From Brenneria bubanii (GTDB lineage Bacteria > Pseudomonadota > Gammaproteobacteria > Enterobacterales > Enterobacteriaceae), in NCBI RefSeq assembly GCF_022378355.1, contig NZ_JAKMAJ010000003.1, positions 248,001-312,000 on the forward strand: 64,000 nt of DNA. The letters run 5' to 3'. Under the pieces are notes generated by a model, which saw nothing but the letters and a program-made list of their open reading frames with translations, ran no database searches and was not told where the DNA came from. Below are positions 9,401-18,406 of the stretch, one piece after another. Every line of letters begins with the position of its first letter. Positions within the stretch are counted from its first letter, which is position 1. The position numbers and the translations under genes are program-made.

Positions 9401-10298
9401 GAATTTCCCGCTCGCCGCTCATAAAGATCAGGATGTCGCCCGGCCCTTCTCGCCCCAGCTCATCCACCGCATCAAAGATAGCCTGTAGCTGATCGCGGTC
9501 GCTGTCTTGCGCATCTTCCACCACCGGACGATAGCGAACGTCCACCGGGTAAGTGCGCCCGGAAACCTCGATAATCGGCGCATTGGCGAAATGACGCGAA
9601 AAACGCTGCGGATCGATGGTGGCTGAGGTAATGATGATCTTTAGATCCGGACGCTTAGGCAGCAATTGACGCAAATAGCCCATAATAAAATCGATATTCA
9701 GGCTGCGTTCGTGCGCTTCATCGATAATCAGGGTGTCATACTGCATCAGCAGCCGGTCCTGCTGAATTTCCGCCAGCAGAATCCCGTCGGTCATCAGCTT
9801 CACCAGCGTATTGTCGCCGACCTGATCGTTAAAACGGACTTTATAGCCCACGCACCCGCCCAGCGGCGTTTCCAGCTCAGCGGCGATACGGTCGGCGACC
9901 GTTCTGGCAGCCAGTCGACGCGGCTGGGTATGACCGATCAACCCGCGTACGCCGCGCCCCAGCTCCAGGCAAATTTTCGGTAGCTGAGTGGTTTTGCCCG
10001 AGCCGGTTTCCCCCGCGACGATAATGACCTGATGTTCACGCAGCGCATTCAGGATGTCGTCTTTTTTCTGACTGACGGGCAACTGTTCGGGATAACGAAT
10101 CGACGGGCGGCTGGCCTGGCGATTCACCACTCTCTGTCGGGCCGTGGCAATCTCACCTTCAATTTCCTGTGCGATGGCAATCTGCGCTTGTGGATTGCCG
10201 ACTTTTCCGGCCCCCTGTAAACGACGGCGCAGCCGGTGCTGATCGCGGAGCATTAACTCACCGAGCTGCGAGGATAATGCGTTGAGAGGTGATTTCAC
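6411..10298 (-). CDS. hrpA: ATP-dependent RNA helicase HrpA
   Basis: DEAH-box RNA helicase of about 1295 residues, matching E. coli HrpA over its whole length. Near the N-terminus are Walker A G-E-T-G-S-G-K-T, the DEAH box in I-I-D-E-A-H-E-R-S, S-A-T motif III, and the motif VI region Q-R-K-G-R-C-G-R. Helicase-associated and OB-like domains follow, then the long HrpA-specific C-terminal region. In E. coli, HrpA unwinds mRNA and helps rescue stalled ribosomes. The frame opens at ATG 10325, but GTG at 10298 has AAGGA eight bases upstream and gives an N-terminus closer in length to E. coli HrpA. Divergent from azoR. Confidence 0.93.
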   Translation of the reverse strand: MKSPLNALSSQLGELMLRDQHRLRRRLQGAGKVGNPQAQIAIAQEIEGEIATARQRVVNRQASRPSIRYPEQLPVSQKKDDILNALREHQVIIVAGETGSGKTTQLPKICLELGRGVRGLIGHTQPRRLAARTVADRIAAELETPLGGCVGYKVRFNDQVGDNTLVKLMTDGILLAEIQQDRLLMQYDTLIIDEAHERSLNIDFIMGYLRQLLPKRPDLKIIITSATIDPQRFSRHFANAPIIEVSGRTYPVDVRYRPVVEDAQDSDRDQLQAIFDAVDELGREGPGDILIFMSGEREIRDTADALIKLDLPHTEILPLYARLSNQEQNRVFQSHHGRRIVLATNVAETSLTVPGIRYVIDPGTARISRYSFRTKVQRLPIEPVSQASANQRKGRCGRVAAGVCIRLYSEQDFLSRPEFTDPEILRTNLASVILQMTSLGLGDIAAFPFVEAPDKRNIQDGVRLLEELSAITLDDNGHYRLTPLGRQLSQLPIDPRLARMVLEARRTSCVREVMVITAALSIQDPRERPLDKKQASDEKHRRFADKESDFMTFVNLWDYLREQQKALSSSQFRRLCRSDYLNYLRVREWQDIYTQLRQVVKELGLPINSEPADYRSIHCALLTGLLSHVGQKDIDKQEFSGARNARFAIFPGSGLFKKPPKWTMVAELVETSRLWGRIAARIDPEWIEPLAQHLIKHSYSDPHWEKAQGVVMAQEKVTLFGLPIVAARKVNYSQIDPVLARELFIRHALVEGDWQTRHAFFRANLKLLAEVEELENKSRRRDILVDDETLFAFYDRRLPHDIISARHFDKWWKTASHEDADLLNFEKSMLIKDGADNVSALDYPNFWHQDSLKLRLSYQFEPGTDADGVTVHIPLPILNQVRDEGFEWQIPGVRHELVIALIKSLPKPIRRNFVPAPNYADAFLARTTPLQKGLLDSLERELRLMTGVSVAREEWHWEQVPDHLKMTFRVLDDKNRTLREGKDISELKEQLKDKVQQTLSEVVDVGLEQRDLHVWSFGSLPDCFEQKRGGYSVKAYPALVDEKDSVAIRLFDTPHQQQQVMRQGLRRLLLLNIPSPIKYLHEKLPNKAKLGLYFNPYGKVLDLIDDCIACAVDKLIDDFGGPVWQEADFQRLHEKVRAELNDAVVDIAQQVEQILTAVFAINKRLKGRVDMAMALALSDVKSQLGGLVFRGFVTANGWRRLPDVLRYLQAIDRRLEKLAIDVHRDRAQMLKIERVQQAWQQWWNKLPLERREDDEVKAVRWMIEELRVSYFAQQLGTPFPVSDKRVLQAMEQIDA

Positions 10299-10538
10299 GT
10301 TACGGTTCCTTATTACTTGCTTCATCGGCTGGACGATCTTACGCCATGATGTCTTTCACTTTTTTCGGCGGGCATGGTAGCACATTACCGCCCGCAGCTA
10401 TAATCGGCGGCGCGTTATCCTTCATTCAATAAATTCGAACGATGCGCTCGAAATATTGCACTTTCAAGCAATTATGCGGCCGCTTAAGATAAGCCTTATC
10501 CGGGACACATCGTAATCAGGTCCGAATTCAATCAGTAA

Positions 10539-11153
<615 letters not shown>

Positions 11154-11190
11154 TACCGAATCATCATTGTTACCCTTGCTCTAATTTTTC

Positions 11191-11433
11191 CTATTTAGCG
11201 TTTTCTTGCGCGCCGGTCGGCGCGCTTTTTTTATCGCTTTCCGACGGGCTTTCTGATTTTTCCAGCATTTGAGCGGCTTCTTTGTCAGCCTTGATATAAA
11301 TCTCATGCTCGATTTTAACGTTCATATTGATGGTAATCGGCTCTTTGGGCGCCGCCACCTCGATCCGCGGTATGCATCCTGCCAGTAACAACAGGACGCC
11401 CAGCGTGCCCGGCAATGTATACAGATATCTCAT
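11191..11433 (-). CDS. ynbE: YnbE-type outer-membrane lipoprotein
   Basis: 80-residue lipoprotein with lipobox L-L-A-G-C (Cys20) and the conserved stretch P-R-I-E-V-A-A-P-K-E-P-I-T-I-N-M-N-V, nearly identical to E. coli YnbE. In E. coli, YnbE binds YdbH to form a bridge from inner to outer membrane that helps move phospholipids, with redundant partners TamB and YhdP. Here it follows ydbH by 15 bases. The protein is about 20 residues longer than E. coli YnbE: after L-E-K-S a polar Ser/Glu/Lys tail is added, whose last codons are the antisense of the azoR terminator. The usual third gene, ydbL, is absent. Confidence 0.88.
   Translation of the reverse strand: MRYLYTLPGTLGVLLLLAGCIPRIEVAAPKEPITINMNVKIEHEIYIKADKEAAQMLEKSESPSESDKKSAPTGAQENAK
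11208..11232 (+). terminator. Terminator of azoR, inside the ynbE 3' end
   Basis: Perfect stem GCGCGCC (11208-11214) / GGCGCGC (11219-11225), 4-base loop, then seven T. It is an intrinsic terminator for the plus strand, but it lies within the last codons of the minus-strand ynbE gene. Confidence 0.85.
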
Positions 11434-11448
11434 CGTCCAATCCTGAAT

Positions 11449-14040
11449 TTATTCGTTCGCCTGCTGCTCCAGCGCATCCTGCAAATTGTCGCCGAAACGT
11501 AAACTGCGCCATAGTTGGAAAATATTTTCCTGATGGCGATAATTAAGCACAACCTGCCGGTCTGCGCTGAGTGTAGGGTTTTTCCCCTGAATCTGCGAGT
11601 TCAACGCCAGTTGGCCCTGATTAGTCAACTCGACGGCCGCATAGGATCGCCCAATCTCCAGATAGCGCAACCATCCAATCGCCGCGCCGCTGGCCATGTT
11701 TTTACTTTCCAGTTCATCAGCCATTTGCGCATCCAGACGCAGCGTCAGATGACTGTCGTTCGTTATCCGGCCTTGCTGAATCAGCATCGTCGGGTGGTTA
11801 AAGTTAAGCGGCAGCGTTCCGCTTACCTTGCCGGACATGGCGATCTGTTTCAGCTTCAACGCCGTCAATAAATCGCTGAGCTCAACGCTTTCAACCTTCA
11901 ATATCGCATCTTCATGCTGCGGCCAACGTAGCGCCGACAGCGCGACATGTCCGCCCAATACATTCATTCTGGCTTGCGACAGCGTCAGCGGCTGCTTTTC
12001 GCTGTAGGGATAAGCGCCTTGCAGATCGACACGGATATCCGTCATGCGGAACAGGTTGCCCAACGTATCGATGCGCAGCGTGACCGGTCGTTTGACGCCT
12101 AATTGCCAATGCTGATCCTGTAGGCGATAAGGCAGAATAAAATTCACCCCACGCACCTCCCCATCCTGCAACCATACGCCGCCGTTTTTCACCACCCAGT
12201 GCCCGCCGGCGCGAAAGCCCTCTCCGCGCGCGGCGGAAAAAGCGGACTGGGCATAAAACTGTCCGGTGCGGATTTTCATTTTCAGCCGGGGCGAAAGAAG
12301 CGGTTGAAAGACGGTTAGCGGCTGTTGCGGCCACCAGGCGCCGCCGCGCAGCCGTTCGCCATCCCAACGGCCGCGAAGCCTTACCGGCCCGATAGCCTGC
12401 GCCTGCAGTTGTCCCTGCATCAGGAAATCGCCGGGATCGCGTCCCTCAAGCTTCAGCGTCACGCGCGACGGAGGCAGGTAACCGCCGTTACGTAAAGCGA
12501 CCTGCTGCGTCGCCAACTGCAGCGCGCCCTGAACGTATCCATCTTGCTGGCTGCGCTGCCAGCGCAGCGGTTCGGTGATCGTCAACCGGGGCTGATGCGC
12601 CGTGACCAGCCCATAGCTGAGTTGATCCAGCCCGCTGGAAAGCTTCTCAACCTCAATGAGGGAGTCTTGCCAGCTTCCTCGACCTGCCACATCCCCTTTG
12701 GCTTTTAACGGCGGGAGTCGTCCGCTCCCCCAATAGCGCCACCGCCATTGCCCACGATCCGGCGAGAAATTTTGCGCCAACCCATCCAGATGCAGCTTGA
12801 ATCGTCCCCAATAGGTATGTTGCGCCTTGACGATCGCCTGTAGCCGCCCATTAATGCCGGCCATGCCGACCCGCACGCCGGCTAACGGCCAGCGCGCTTC
12901 ATCAAGCCGAACCTGCGGCGCCAACATTCCCCAGGCGCGCAATAACGCGCCCGGTAAAATCGCAAATTCAGGATTTAATATCGACCCCTGGATAATGCCC
13001 GGTAGTGTCGCAGTCAACGAAAGATCCGAAAGATTGGCCTGCCCGCTCAGTTGAAAACGCAGTTGACTATTGATCAACCCCAGATTGCCAGGCCCCAGAA
13101 CCAAAACCGCATTGGCTTTGCCGTTATGCCCTTGCGTGAGCATGTTCATGCGCGCCTCGATGCGGGTTTTATCCAGCCCCTGACGCCACTGTTGCAAGGA
13201 GAGAGACAGCTGGCCGGACAAGGGTTGCGCGGCGTATGGCCAACGCCAAACGCCGTGATGGATTTGAATGGTTTCCGGCGTCAGCTGCCAGGGCAATAAC
13301 GCCAACGGTTCATCGTCGCCCGCGGCATTTAATGACAGCGATCCCTGCGATCCCTGCCAAACCAATGACAGCGATAGCGGCTCAGACGTTTGACCGCTCT
13401 CCACTGTCCCTTTCAACGCGCCCTGTTCAGGCGGCTGAGACAGCACATCGGCCAGATCCAATTCACCGCCGAGCTGTATGCGGACGTCGCCCGCCGGCGT
13501 CGCCAAGACGCCGTCGCGCACCACGAGATGGCGTTGCGACAACGACGCCTGAAAGGCCAACAGGGTTCCCTGATAGTTGAGCGTCTGACGCCTGTCGCCA
13601 TCGGTGCTTAACCGCAACTGCCCCGCGTATTCCCGCCAGGGTTGCAGAGTAAAGGCGTTGATGGCGATATCCGCCGCCGGCAAACGTTGCTGCCATTGGG
13701 AAAGTAGCGCAGGCGCGGAATCCTCTGCTGATGAAGGCAACCGCGACAGGCAGCCGCTATCGATGGTGACCGCATCCATACCGACGCGCCAGCGTCCGGA
13801 CTGCCGGTGCAGCGTGATATTTTGCACGTCGGCCAGACGACAATCGTCGATCGTCAGGGCATAACCCGCGCTTTGCAGTCCCCCATCATGCCAGACGGGC
13901 GCACTTTTCAGCGTTAAAGACATCCCTGACGGCAGCCAGATTGCCAGTAAACGCGGTAACCACTGGGGCATCGCCCGCCAGGAAGCTACCAGCACCAGCA
14001 GCACCAGCGCAACGCCGGCCAACGAGTATTTTTTAGTCAT
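11449..14040 (-). CDS. ydbH: YdbH family AsmA-like intermembrane protein
   Basis: 863-residue protein with one N-terminal membrane helix (about residues 7-30) and a long periplasmic part rich in beta-strands, matching YdbH/dicarboxylate-transport-family proteins. Together with TamB and YhdP these AsmA-like proteins are thought to form a hydrophobic groove that carries phospholipid to the outer membrane. It runs divergently from ldhA as in E. coli and is followed by ynbE. The first ATG (14040) encodes M-T-K-K-Y, a normal start for a type II anchored protein. Confidence 0.88.
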   Translation of the reverse strand: MTKKYSLAGVALVLLVLVASWRAMPQWLPRLLAIWLPSGMSLTLKSAPVWHDGGLQSAGYALTIDDCRLADVQNITLHRQSGRWRVGMDAVTIDSGCLSRLPSSAEDSAPALLSQWQQRLPAADIAINAFTLQPWREYAGQLRLSTDGDRRQTLNYQGTLLAFQASLSQRHLVVRDGVLATPAGDVRIQLGGELDLADVLSQPPEQGALKGTVESGQTSEPLSLSLVWQGSQGSLSLNAAGDDEPLALLPWQLTPETIQIHHGVWRWPYAAQPLSGQLSLSLQQWRQGLDKTRIEARMNMLTQGHNGKANAVLVLGPGNLGLINSQLRFQLSGQANLSDLSLTATLPGIIQGSILNPEFAILPGALLRAWGMLAPQVRLDEARWPLAGVRVGMAGINGRLQAIVKAQHTYWGRFKLHLDGLAQNFSPDRGQWRWRYWGSGRLPPLKAKGDVAGRGSWQDSLIEVEKLSSGLDQLSYGLVTAHQPRLTITEPLRWQRSQQDGYVQGALQLATQQVALRNGGYLPPSRVTLKLEGRDPGDFLMQGQLQAQAIGPVRLRGRWDGERLRGGAWWPQQPLTVFQPLLSPRLKMKIRTGQFYAQSAFSAARGEGFRAGGHWVVKNGGVWLQDGEVRGVNFILPYRLQDQHWQLGVKRPVTLRIDTLGNLFRMTDIRVDLQGAYPYSEKQPLTLSQARMNVLGGHVALSALRWPQHEDAILKVESVELSDLLTALKLKQIAMSGKVSGTLPLNFNHPTMLIQQGRITNDSHLTLRLDAQMADELESKNMASGAAIGWLRYLEIGRSYAAVELTNQGQLALNSQIQGKNPTLSADRQVVLNYRHQENIFQLWRSLRFGDNLQDALEQQANE

Positions 14041-14278
14041 TAAAAAAAGTTGAGTATCCTGTTTAAGGCAAACGAAAAACCGTCATGTCCTGCTTTATTA
14101 TGTAGAATTTATAGGAGGTTAATCTCCTCACCCTTCATATAGTAGACAGCAATCCGACGGCCTGGCGAATTTAATCGACGCCAGATCACGCGCATCGGGT
14201 GACAGTTAGTCAAGCAACAGTTTGTCTATTCAGTATTTTCTGATAGCTTAACAAAAGGACTTTGCGGAGAAACACGCT

Positions 14279-15271
14279 ATGAAATTGGCAGTTTACAGTA
14301 CTAAACAATACGATCGTAAATATTTAGAGCAGGTTAACAAAGAGTTTGGCTATCAAATCGAATTTTTTGATTTTATGTTGACGACGCGAACGGCGACGAC
14401 GGCGGCGGGCTGTCAGGCCGTGTGCATTTTTGTCAACGATGACGGCGGACGTGAGGTATTAACCGAACTGGCCGAGCTAGGGATAAAAATGCTGGCATTG
14501 CGCTGCGCCGGCTTCAACAACGTTGATCTTGATGCCGCGAAAGAGCTGGGTATAAAAGTGGTTCGAGTCCCCGCCTATTCCCCGGAAGCCGTTGCCGAAC
14601 ATGCCGTTGGGATGATGATGTGCCTGAATCGCCGTATTCATCGCGCCTATCAGCGCACCCGTGACGCCAATTTCTCGCTGGAGGGGCTGATCGGATTCAA
14701 CATGTATAACCGCACCGCGGGTATCATCGGCACCGGGAAAATCGGCGTCGCCGCCATGCGGATCCTGAAAGGCTTCGGCATGCGTCTACTGGCGTTCGAT
14801 CCCTATCCGAACCCTCAGGCTCTGGAGCTGGGAGCGGAATATGTGGATTTGAAAACGCTGTATGCCCGCTCGGATGTAATTTCGCTGCACTGCCCTCTGA
14901 CGCGGGAAAATCACCACCTGTTGAATCAGAACGCTTTTTCGCAAATGAAAAAAGGCGTGATGATCGTCAACACCAGCCGCGGCGGATTAATCGACTCACA
15001 GTCAGCCATTGACGCATTGAAGCAACAGAAAATCGGCGCGCTGGGTATGGACGTTTACGAGAATGAACGTGACCTGTTCTTTGCCGACAAATCCAACGAC
15101 GTTATTCAGGATGATGTTTTCCGTCGCTTGTCCGCCTGTCATAACGTGCTGTTTACCGGGCATCAGGCCTTCCTGACGGAAGACGCGTTGACCAGCATTT
15201 CACAGACGACGCTGCAAAACCTGCGGCAGATCAGTCAGCACCAAGAGTGTGCTAATTTGTTGAATCCGTAA
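14279..15271 (+). CDS. ldhA: Fermentative D-lactate dehydrogenase
   Basis: 330-residue NAD-dependent D-2-hydroxyacid dehydrogenase that reduces pyruvate to D-lactate in fermentation. It has the NAD-binding glycine motif G-T-G-K-I-G in the middle, the catalytic Arg in N-T-S-R-G-G, and the catalytic His in T-G-H-Q-A-F near the C-terminus. Length and N-terminus (M-K-L-A-V-Y-S-T-K-Q-Y-D) agree with E. coli LdhA. The start has GGAGA about 11 bases upstream. Divergent from ydbH as in E. coli. Confidence 0.95.
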   Translation: MKLAVYSTKQYDRKYLEQVNKEFGYQIEFFDFMLTTRTATTAAGCQAVCIFVNDDGGREVLTELAELGIKMLALRCAGFNNVDLDAAKELGIKVVRVPAYSPEAVAEHAVGMMMCLNRRIHRAYQRTRDANFSLEGLIGFNMYNRTAGIIGTGKIGVAAMRILKGFGMRLLAFDPYPNPQALELGAEYVDLKTLYARSDVISLHCPLTRENHHLLNQNAFSQMKKGVMIVNTSRGGLIDSQSAIDALKQQKIGALGMDVYENERDLFFADKSNDVIQDDVFRRLSACHNVLFTGHQAFLTEDALTSISQTTLQNLRQISQHQECANLLNP

Positions 15272-15309
15272 CTGATTACCTGCGCATGCTCTCGCTTGCG
15301 CAGCATTGA

Positions 15310-15597
15310 TTAGCCGGCGGGACAGGTTCCATTGATCAAGGACCGCTCATCACAGCGTTTGCCGTTGGCCAACTGGCAGGTCCCCACACTGGCGCCGTTT
15401 AACTGTCTGGATAGCGCCATCGTTCCCCCCGCTAATGAACAATTGGCATCGGCAGGCGAATCGCCTTTCAGCAGCACCGACGCATCGTTATTCTTCAATG
15501 ACGAATCAGGCGACATGACGGCGGTCGCATCTTGGTTATGGCTACAACCGGACAGCAGGAGGACAGCCGCAGTGAATAACCATGGATAACATTTCAT
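15310..15597 (-). CDS. ydbJ: DUF333 lipoprotein (YdbJ-like)
   Basis: 95-residue lipoprotein with lipobox L-L-S-G-C (Cys18) and a C-terminal DUF333 domain: N-C-S-L-A-G-G, then G-x-x-V-G-x-C-x-L-x-N-G-x-x-C-D-E and a final C. The four spaced cysteines probably form disulphides in the periplasm. E. coli carries the DUF333 lipoprotein YdbJ close to ldhA, so the symbol is given by domain and place; sequence identity cannot be checked here. Convergent with ldhA. Confidence 0.75.
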   Translation of the reverse strand: MKCYPWLFTAAVLLLSGCSHNQDATAVMSPDSSLKNNDASVLLKGDSPADANCSLAGGTMALSRQLNGASVGTCQLANGKRCDERSLINGTCPAG

Positions 15598-15734
15598 TCT
15601 CTGGCTCCGAACCGTTTTATTATAAGGTTTTTCACCACCCTATTTACCACACCTGATTTCACCGTCACACTGATAAATGCGCGATTAGCGTAAAAGATCA
15701 AAAAAGTGAATTTGTCACTGGCCTACCCCGACCG

Positions 15735-15748
15735 CAATCTGAATAAGC
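15735..15748 (+). repeat. Candidate left attachment site of the ttcA prophage
   Basis: CAATCTGAATAAGC matches CAATTTGAATAAGC at 19954-19967 inside ttcA with one mismatch. The two copies bracket the repressor, cargo, IS and integrase remnants, as expected for attL and attR. Confidence 0.5.
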
Positions 15749-15758
15749 ATGGCGATAA

Positions 15759-16310
15759 AGGCAAATACCGGCGCAGGCTTTTGAGGCATGGCTGGCAAAA
15801 CGCGGCCCGCATGATGGTGATGCCGAACCCACTAATATCAAAGAATCTCGGCTAAAGGCGGTTGTCTGGGAAGACGTTGAGCAAGATCGCGACGAATTCG
15901 TGACAGTGCCGCTGCTTAACGTTTCACTGTCGGCTGGCAATGGAAGCTGCGAAGTGGAAGAGTTATCAGAATTTTCTCTGGTATTCAGGCGCTACTACCT
16001 AAGCAAGATGGGCGTACCGGAATCAGCAGCTAAATTAGTTCGCTTGGCTGGTACCAGTATGGAACCTACGCTACACGATGGCGATGTTGTGGGTGTAAAC
16101 ACGCAGGGTACAACCATCCGGGACGAAAAAACGTATGCGATCTGTCAGGCTGACCTGCTAAGGGTGAAAACACTGATCGCCACGCCGACGACTGTGATTA
16201 TCCGTTCGATTAACCGTGACGAGTATCCAGATGAGGTAGTGCCGCGCGAAGAGTTCCAACAGGATGTCAGGGTGATCGGAAAGGTGTTCTGGTCGTCACA
16301 TAGTTGGTAG
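15759..16310 (+). pseudogene. Truncated phage repressor, S24 peptidase part
   Basis: Open frame after a stop at 15756, encoding the linker and C-terminal peptidase half of a LexA/CI-type phage repressor. The S24 Ser is in G-T-S-M-E-P-T-L and the Lys in R-D-E-K-T-Y-A-I, so the self-cleavage dyad is intact. The N-terminal helix-turn-helix is missing, so it should not bind DNA. The only start codons in frame are inside the linker (GTG at 15900). Together with the integrase remnant it marks a decayed prophage. Confidence 0.72.
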
Positions 16311-16390
16311 GTTGCATAGTTATGCCTGATAGAAACCGGTTCACTCCAGAAGAACAAAAAGAAATCGCCGAATCCATAGAGAGAAACGGG

Positions 16391-16767
16391 ATGAAAAAAT
16401 TATTGCTGGTGGCAATGCTGGGACTATCCTTTGACATCTTAGCGACAGAAACGGTAGGAAATTTCTCCGACGGTAACGATCTAAATCAATGGATAAAGGC
16501 TTCTAAGCGAATAGACCAAGGCACAGAAAGTCCTTCAGATTATCTTGATGACTCACGACTTATTGGTTACACAACTGCGATATTTGATGTTGGTAGTCGC
16601 GCTGATTTAATATGCACCCAAAAGTTTCAAATGGTATTGCGGTAGAGCAGGTTGTTGATATTATTGCGAAGTACGTTGAAAAACACCCGGAAGAAAGAAG
16701 CAAGTCAGCTTCACGTATCGCAATGGATGCGCTAATGCAGCGTTTGAGGGTGCCATTTTTTTTATAA
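16391..16767 (+). pseudogene. Rap1a/Tai-like immunity protein, frameshifted
   Basis: ATG at 16391 starts a signal peptide (M-K-K-L-L-L-V-A-M-L-G) followed by D-L-N-Q-W and Y-L-D-D-S-R-L-I-G-Y-T-T-A-I-F-D-V. The frame breaks after I-C-T near 16617. From 16618 another frame continues with P-K-V-S-N-G-I-A-V-E-Q-V-V-D-I-I and Y-V-E-K-H-P-E-E-R, up to TAA at 16765. Joined, this is the pattern of periplasmic Rap1a/Tai proteins, which protect against type VI secretion amidase effectors. One missing base explains the break. An in-frame extension upstream (ATG 16322) looks unrelated. Confidence 0.7.
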
Positions 16768-16810
16768 TGGTTTACTATTGTGCGATAAGTAAGCTAATAG
16801 GATTAATCAT

Positions 16811-17634
16811 ATGGAACCGATTGTTGTTTACTCAACACAAAAAAAATTTAATGATTCAAGTTCTGATGATATGAGATATGGCGATTTATCTGATTCATAT
16901 CTGCAAAATCATTTAAATCTGAAAGATGTTTCAACTGTGGTTAATCCTTATAGTTTAGAACTATTACAACCTTTTAGTCATCCTCAAAATCGGTTCTATT
17001 CGCCTTCACCAGGAAAAAAATCAGTAAACAGGAATGTGTGAAACACATGTTTGATGATTTGAGAAGATTAACCTTACCTTTTTCTTTTTGGGGTCCTTAT
17101 AGTAATATAATTAAGCAAATGTTTACTCATATGCAAACAACTAATGGACTCAGATTCAGCAATGCAACACTTAATTCAGCATTAAATCATAATATCATTA
17201 CTGATAAATCTTCAAACAGCAGTTTGAAAAGAATAAAGGAAATACTCGACAAAAATATTAATTATGAAGACAAAGCCCTCCCACCTGATGCTATCCCTCA
17301 AATTACACTTAATATAAAGAGCAGTATTTTACCTAAATTCACAAGAATCCAGGATGGTTTTAATGGATTGGGTTTAGCGGTTCACGATACATATAGCACT
17401 GAGATATCAATAAAAGAACTTGATATAAGCCAGAATGAATATAGATCAGTTATCAGATACAAGGTTCAGGATCATTTTGGATTAGATCAAGACGACATTA
17501 GAAGCTGGAAATTTAGTCAGTTTTATTTTTTTAAAACTTGGTTCATTCTTCAAAGATCTCAGACTTATGGTTTCAGACCATTTTTCACTGATATGGAAAC
17601 TTGTGTAACGATTAAGGGAAGTAAAAATGTTTAA
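16811..17634 (+). pseudogene. DUF3289 protein, frameshifted in an A-run
   Basis: The first frame (16811-17041) gives V-V-Y-S-T-Q-K-K, M-R-Y-G-D-L-S and L-K-D-V-S-T-V-V-N-P-Y. The second (to 17634) gives F-D-D-L-R-R-L, F-S-F-W-G-P-Y, D-H-F-G-L-D-Q-D-D-I and F-F-K-T-W-F-I-L-Q-R. Together they form a full DUF3289 protein of ~274 residues. The join is a run of seven A at about 16974-17020 (in P-G-K-K); one extra A would restore G-K-K-I-S-K-Q-E-C-V-K-H-M-F. DUF3289 occurs alone or at the end of type VI/PAAR proteins and is suspected to be an effector module. Low GC compared with the chromosome. Confidence 0.7.
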
Positions 17635-18070
17635 GACAAAGTATTTGGCATATTTTATTGCATTAGTAATGGTAGTTGCTACAGCATTATTAATTGAGAG
17701 AAAGCCTCAAATTATGATTACAGATCAGGAGTTGAATTTCTCAAACATAGCCCTTAAAAACTCACCGATAACTGATGAAGGTAAAATCGAGTGGTGGAAA
17801 GAAAATCAAAAGTTGGTGAAAGATAAATTCAACATTCCACTACCTGCTAAAAATGGAGATTGGTATATAAATGTATGGGATTATGGAGACGGGTTTAAGG
17901 CTAAACCAAAAGGTGATTTAAGGATACTAAGTTCTGAGACTCAGGATATGATGTGTTTTAATAATGATAACTCAAAATGTATTTCGAAAGACTTATTAAT
18001 GAGAATTGAAAACAACAGGGATGGCTCAACAAGTTTAGAAATCGGAGATAAAAAAACCAACATTAAATAA
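17627..18070 (+). CDS. DUF943 family membrane protein
   Basis: 147-residue protein with one N-terminal hydrophobic helix (residues ~8-24) and a small domain outside the membrane with the DUF943 pattern: L-K-N-S-P-I-T-D-E-G-K-I-E-W-W, K-F-N-I-P-L-P, and W-D-Y-G-D-G-F, then two Cys. It overlaps the end of the DUF3289 gene by eight bases, so the two were translated together. DUF943 genes are often found next to DUF3289 genes in enterobacteria; an effector-immunity relation is an inference from that pairing. The gene is intact although its partner is frameshifted. Confidence 0.75.
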   Translation: MFKTKYLAYFIALVMVVATALLIERKPQIMITDQELNFSNIALKNSPITDEGKIEWWKENQKLVKDKFNIPLPAKNGDWYINVWDYGDGFKAKPKGDLRILSSETQDMMCFNNDNSKCISKDLLMRIENNRDGSTSLEIGDKKTNIK

Positions 18071-18102
18071 TAATAAAACCCCGATAAAGGGATTTTATTA
18101 TT
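18069..18102. terminator. Symmetric terminator after DUF943
   Basis: Arms AATAATAAAA-C-CCC (18069-18082) and GGG-A-TTTTATTATT (18089-18102) around a 6-base loop. It starts at the DUF943 stop codon and has A-run and T-run flanks, so it could work in both directions. Confidence 0.8.
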
Positions 18103-18406
18103 TGCAACAGGAAAATGCTATCATGTAATTAATTACAGTCAACAAAGAAAAATAATGAGTAATGCTATTCTTCTAAAGATAGAGAAATGCTTATATGATA
18201 ATAATCAACAGTAAAAGTCTAAATAAATATAATATTTTCTATATCAACTTATTTGGAAACTTTTATTTCGTTAATAAAAACAGTTAAAGCACTATCAAAA
18301 TCGGTGAATGTCTCGTTACCGAATGTTTCTGATAAAACTGAAAAATCATCACTCAATTCAAAACAGATAAAATCGATACAAGGAGGGTCATTATACTTGA
18401 TTGTTA
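18103..18406. other. AT-rich stretch cut by the IS element
   Basis: No recognisable gene. A frame opening at TTG 18253 would encode ~51 polar residues before running into the left end of the IS256-family element at 18407, so it may be the head of an interrupted gene. No family could be recognised. Confidence 0.35.

Noticed and set aside
15698-15940. Minus-strand frame at the left prophage end
   Set aside because: It is antisense to the S24 repressor frame, which has clear family motifs.
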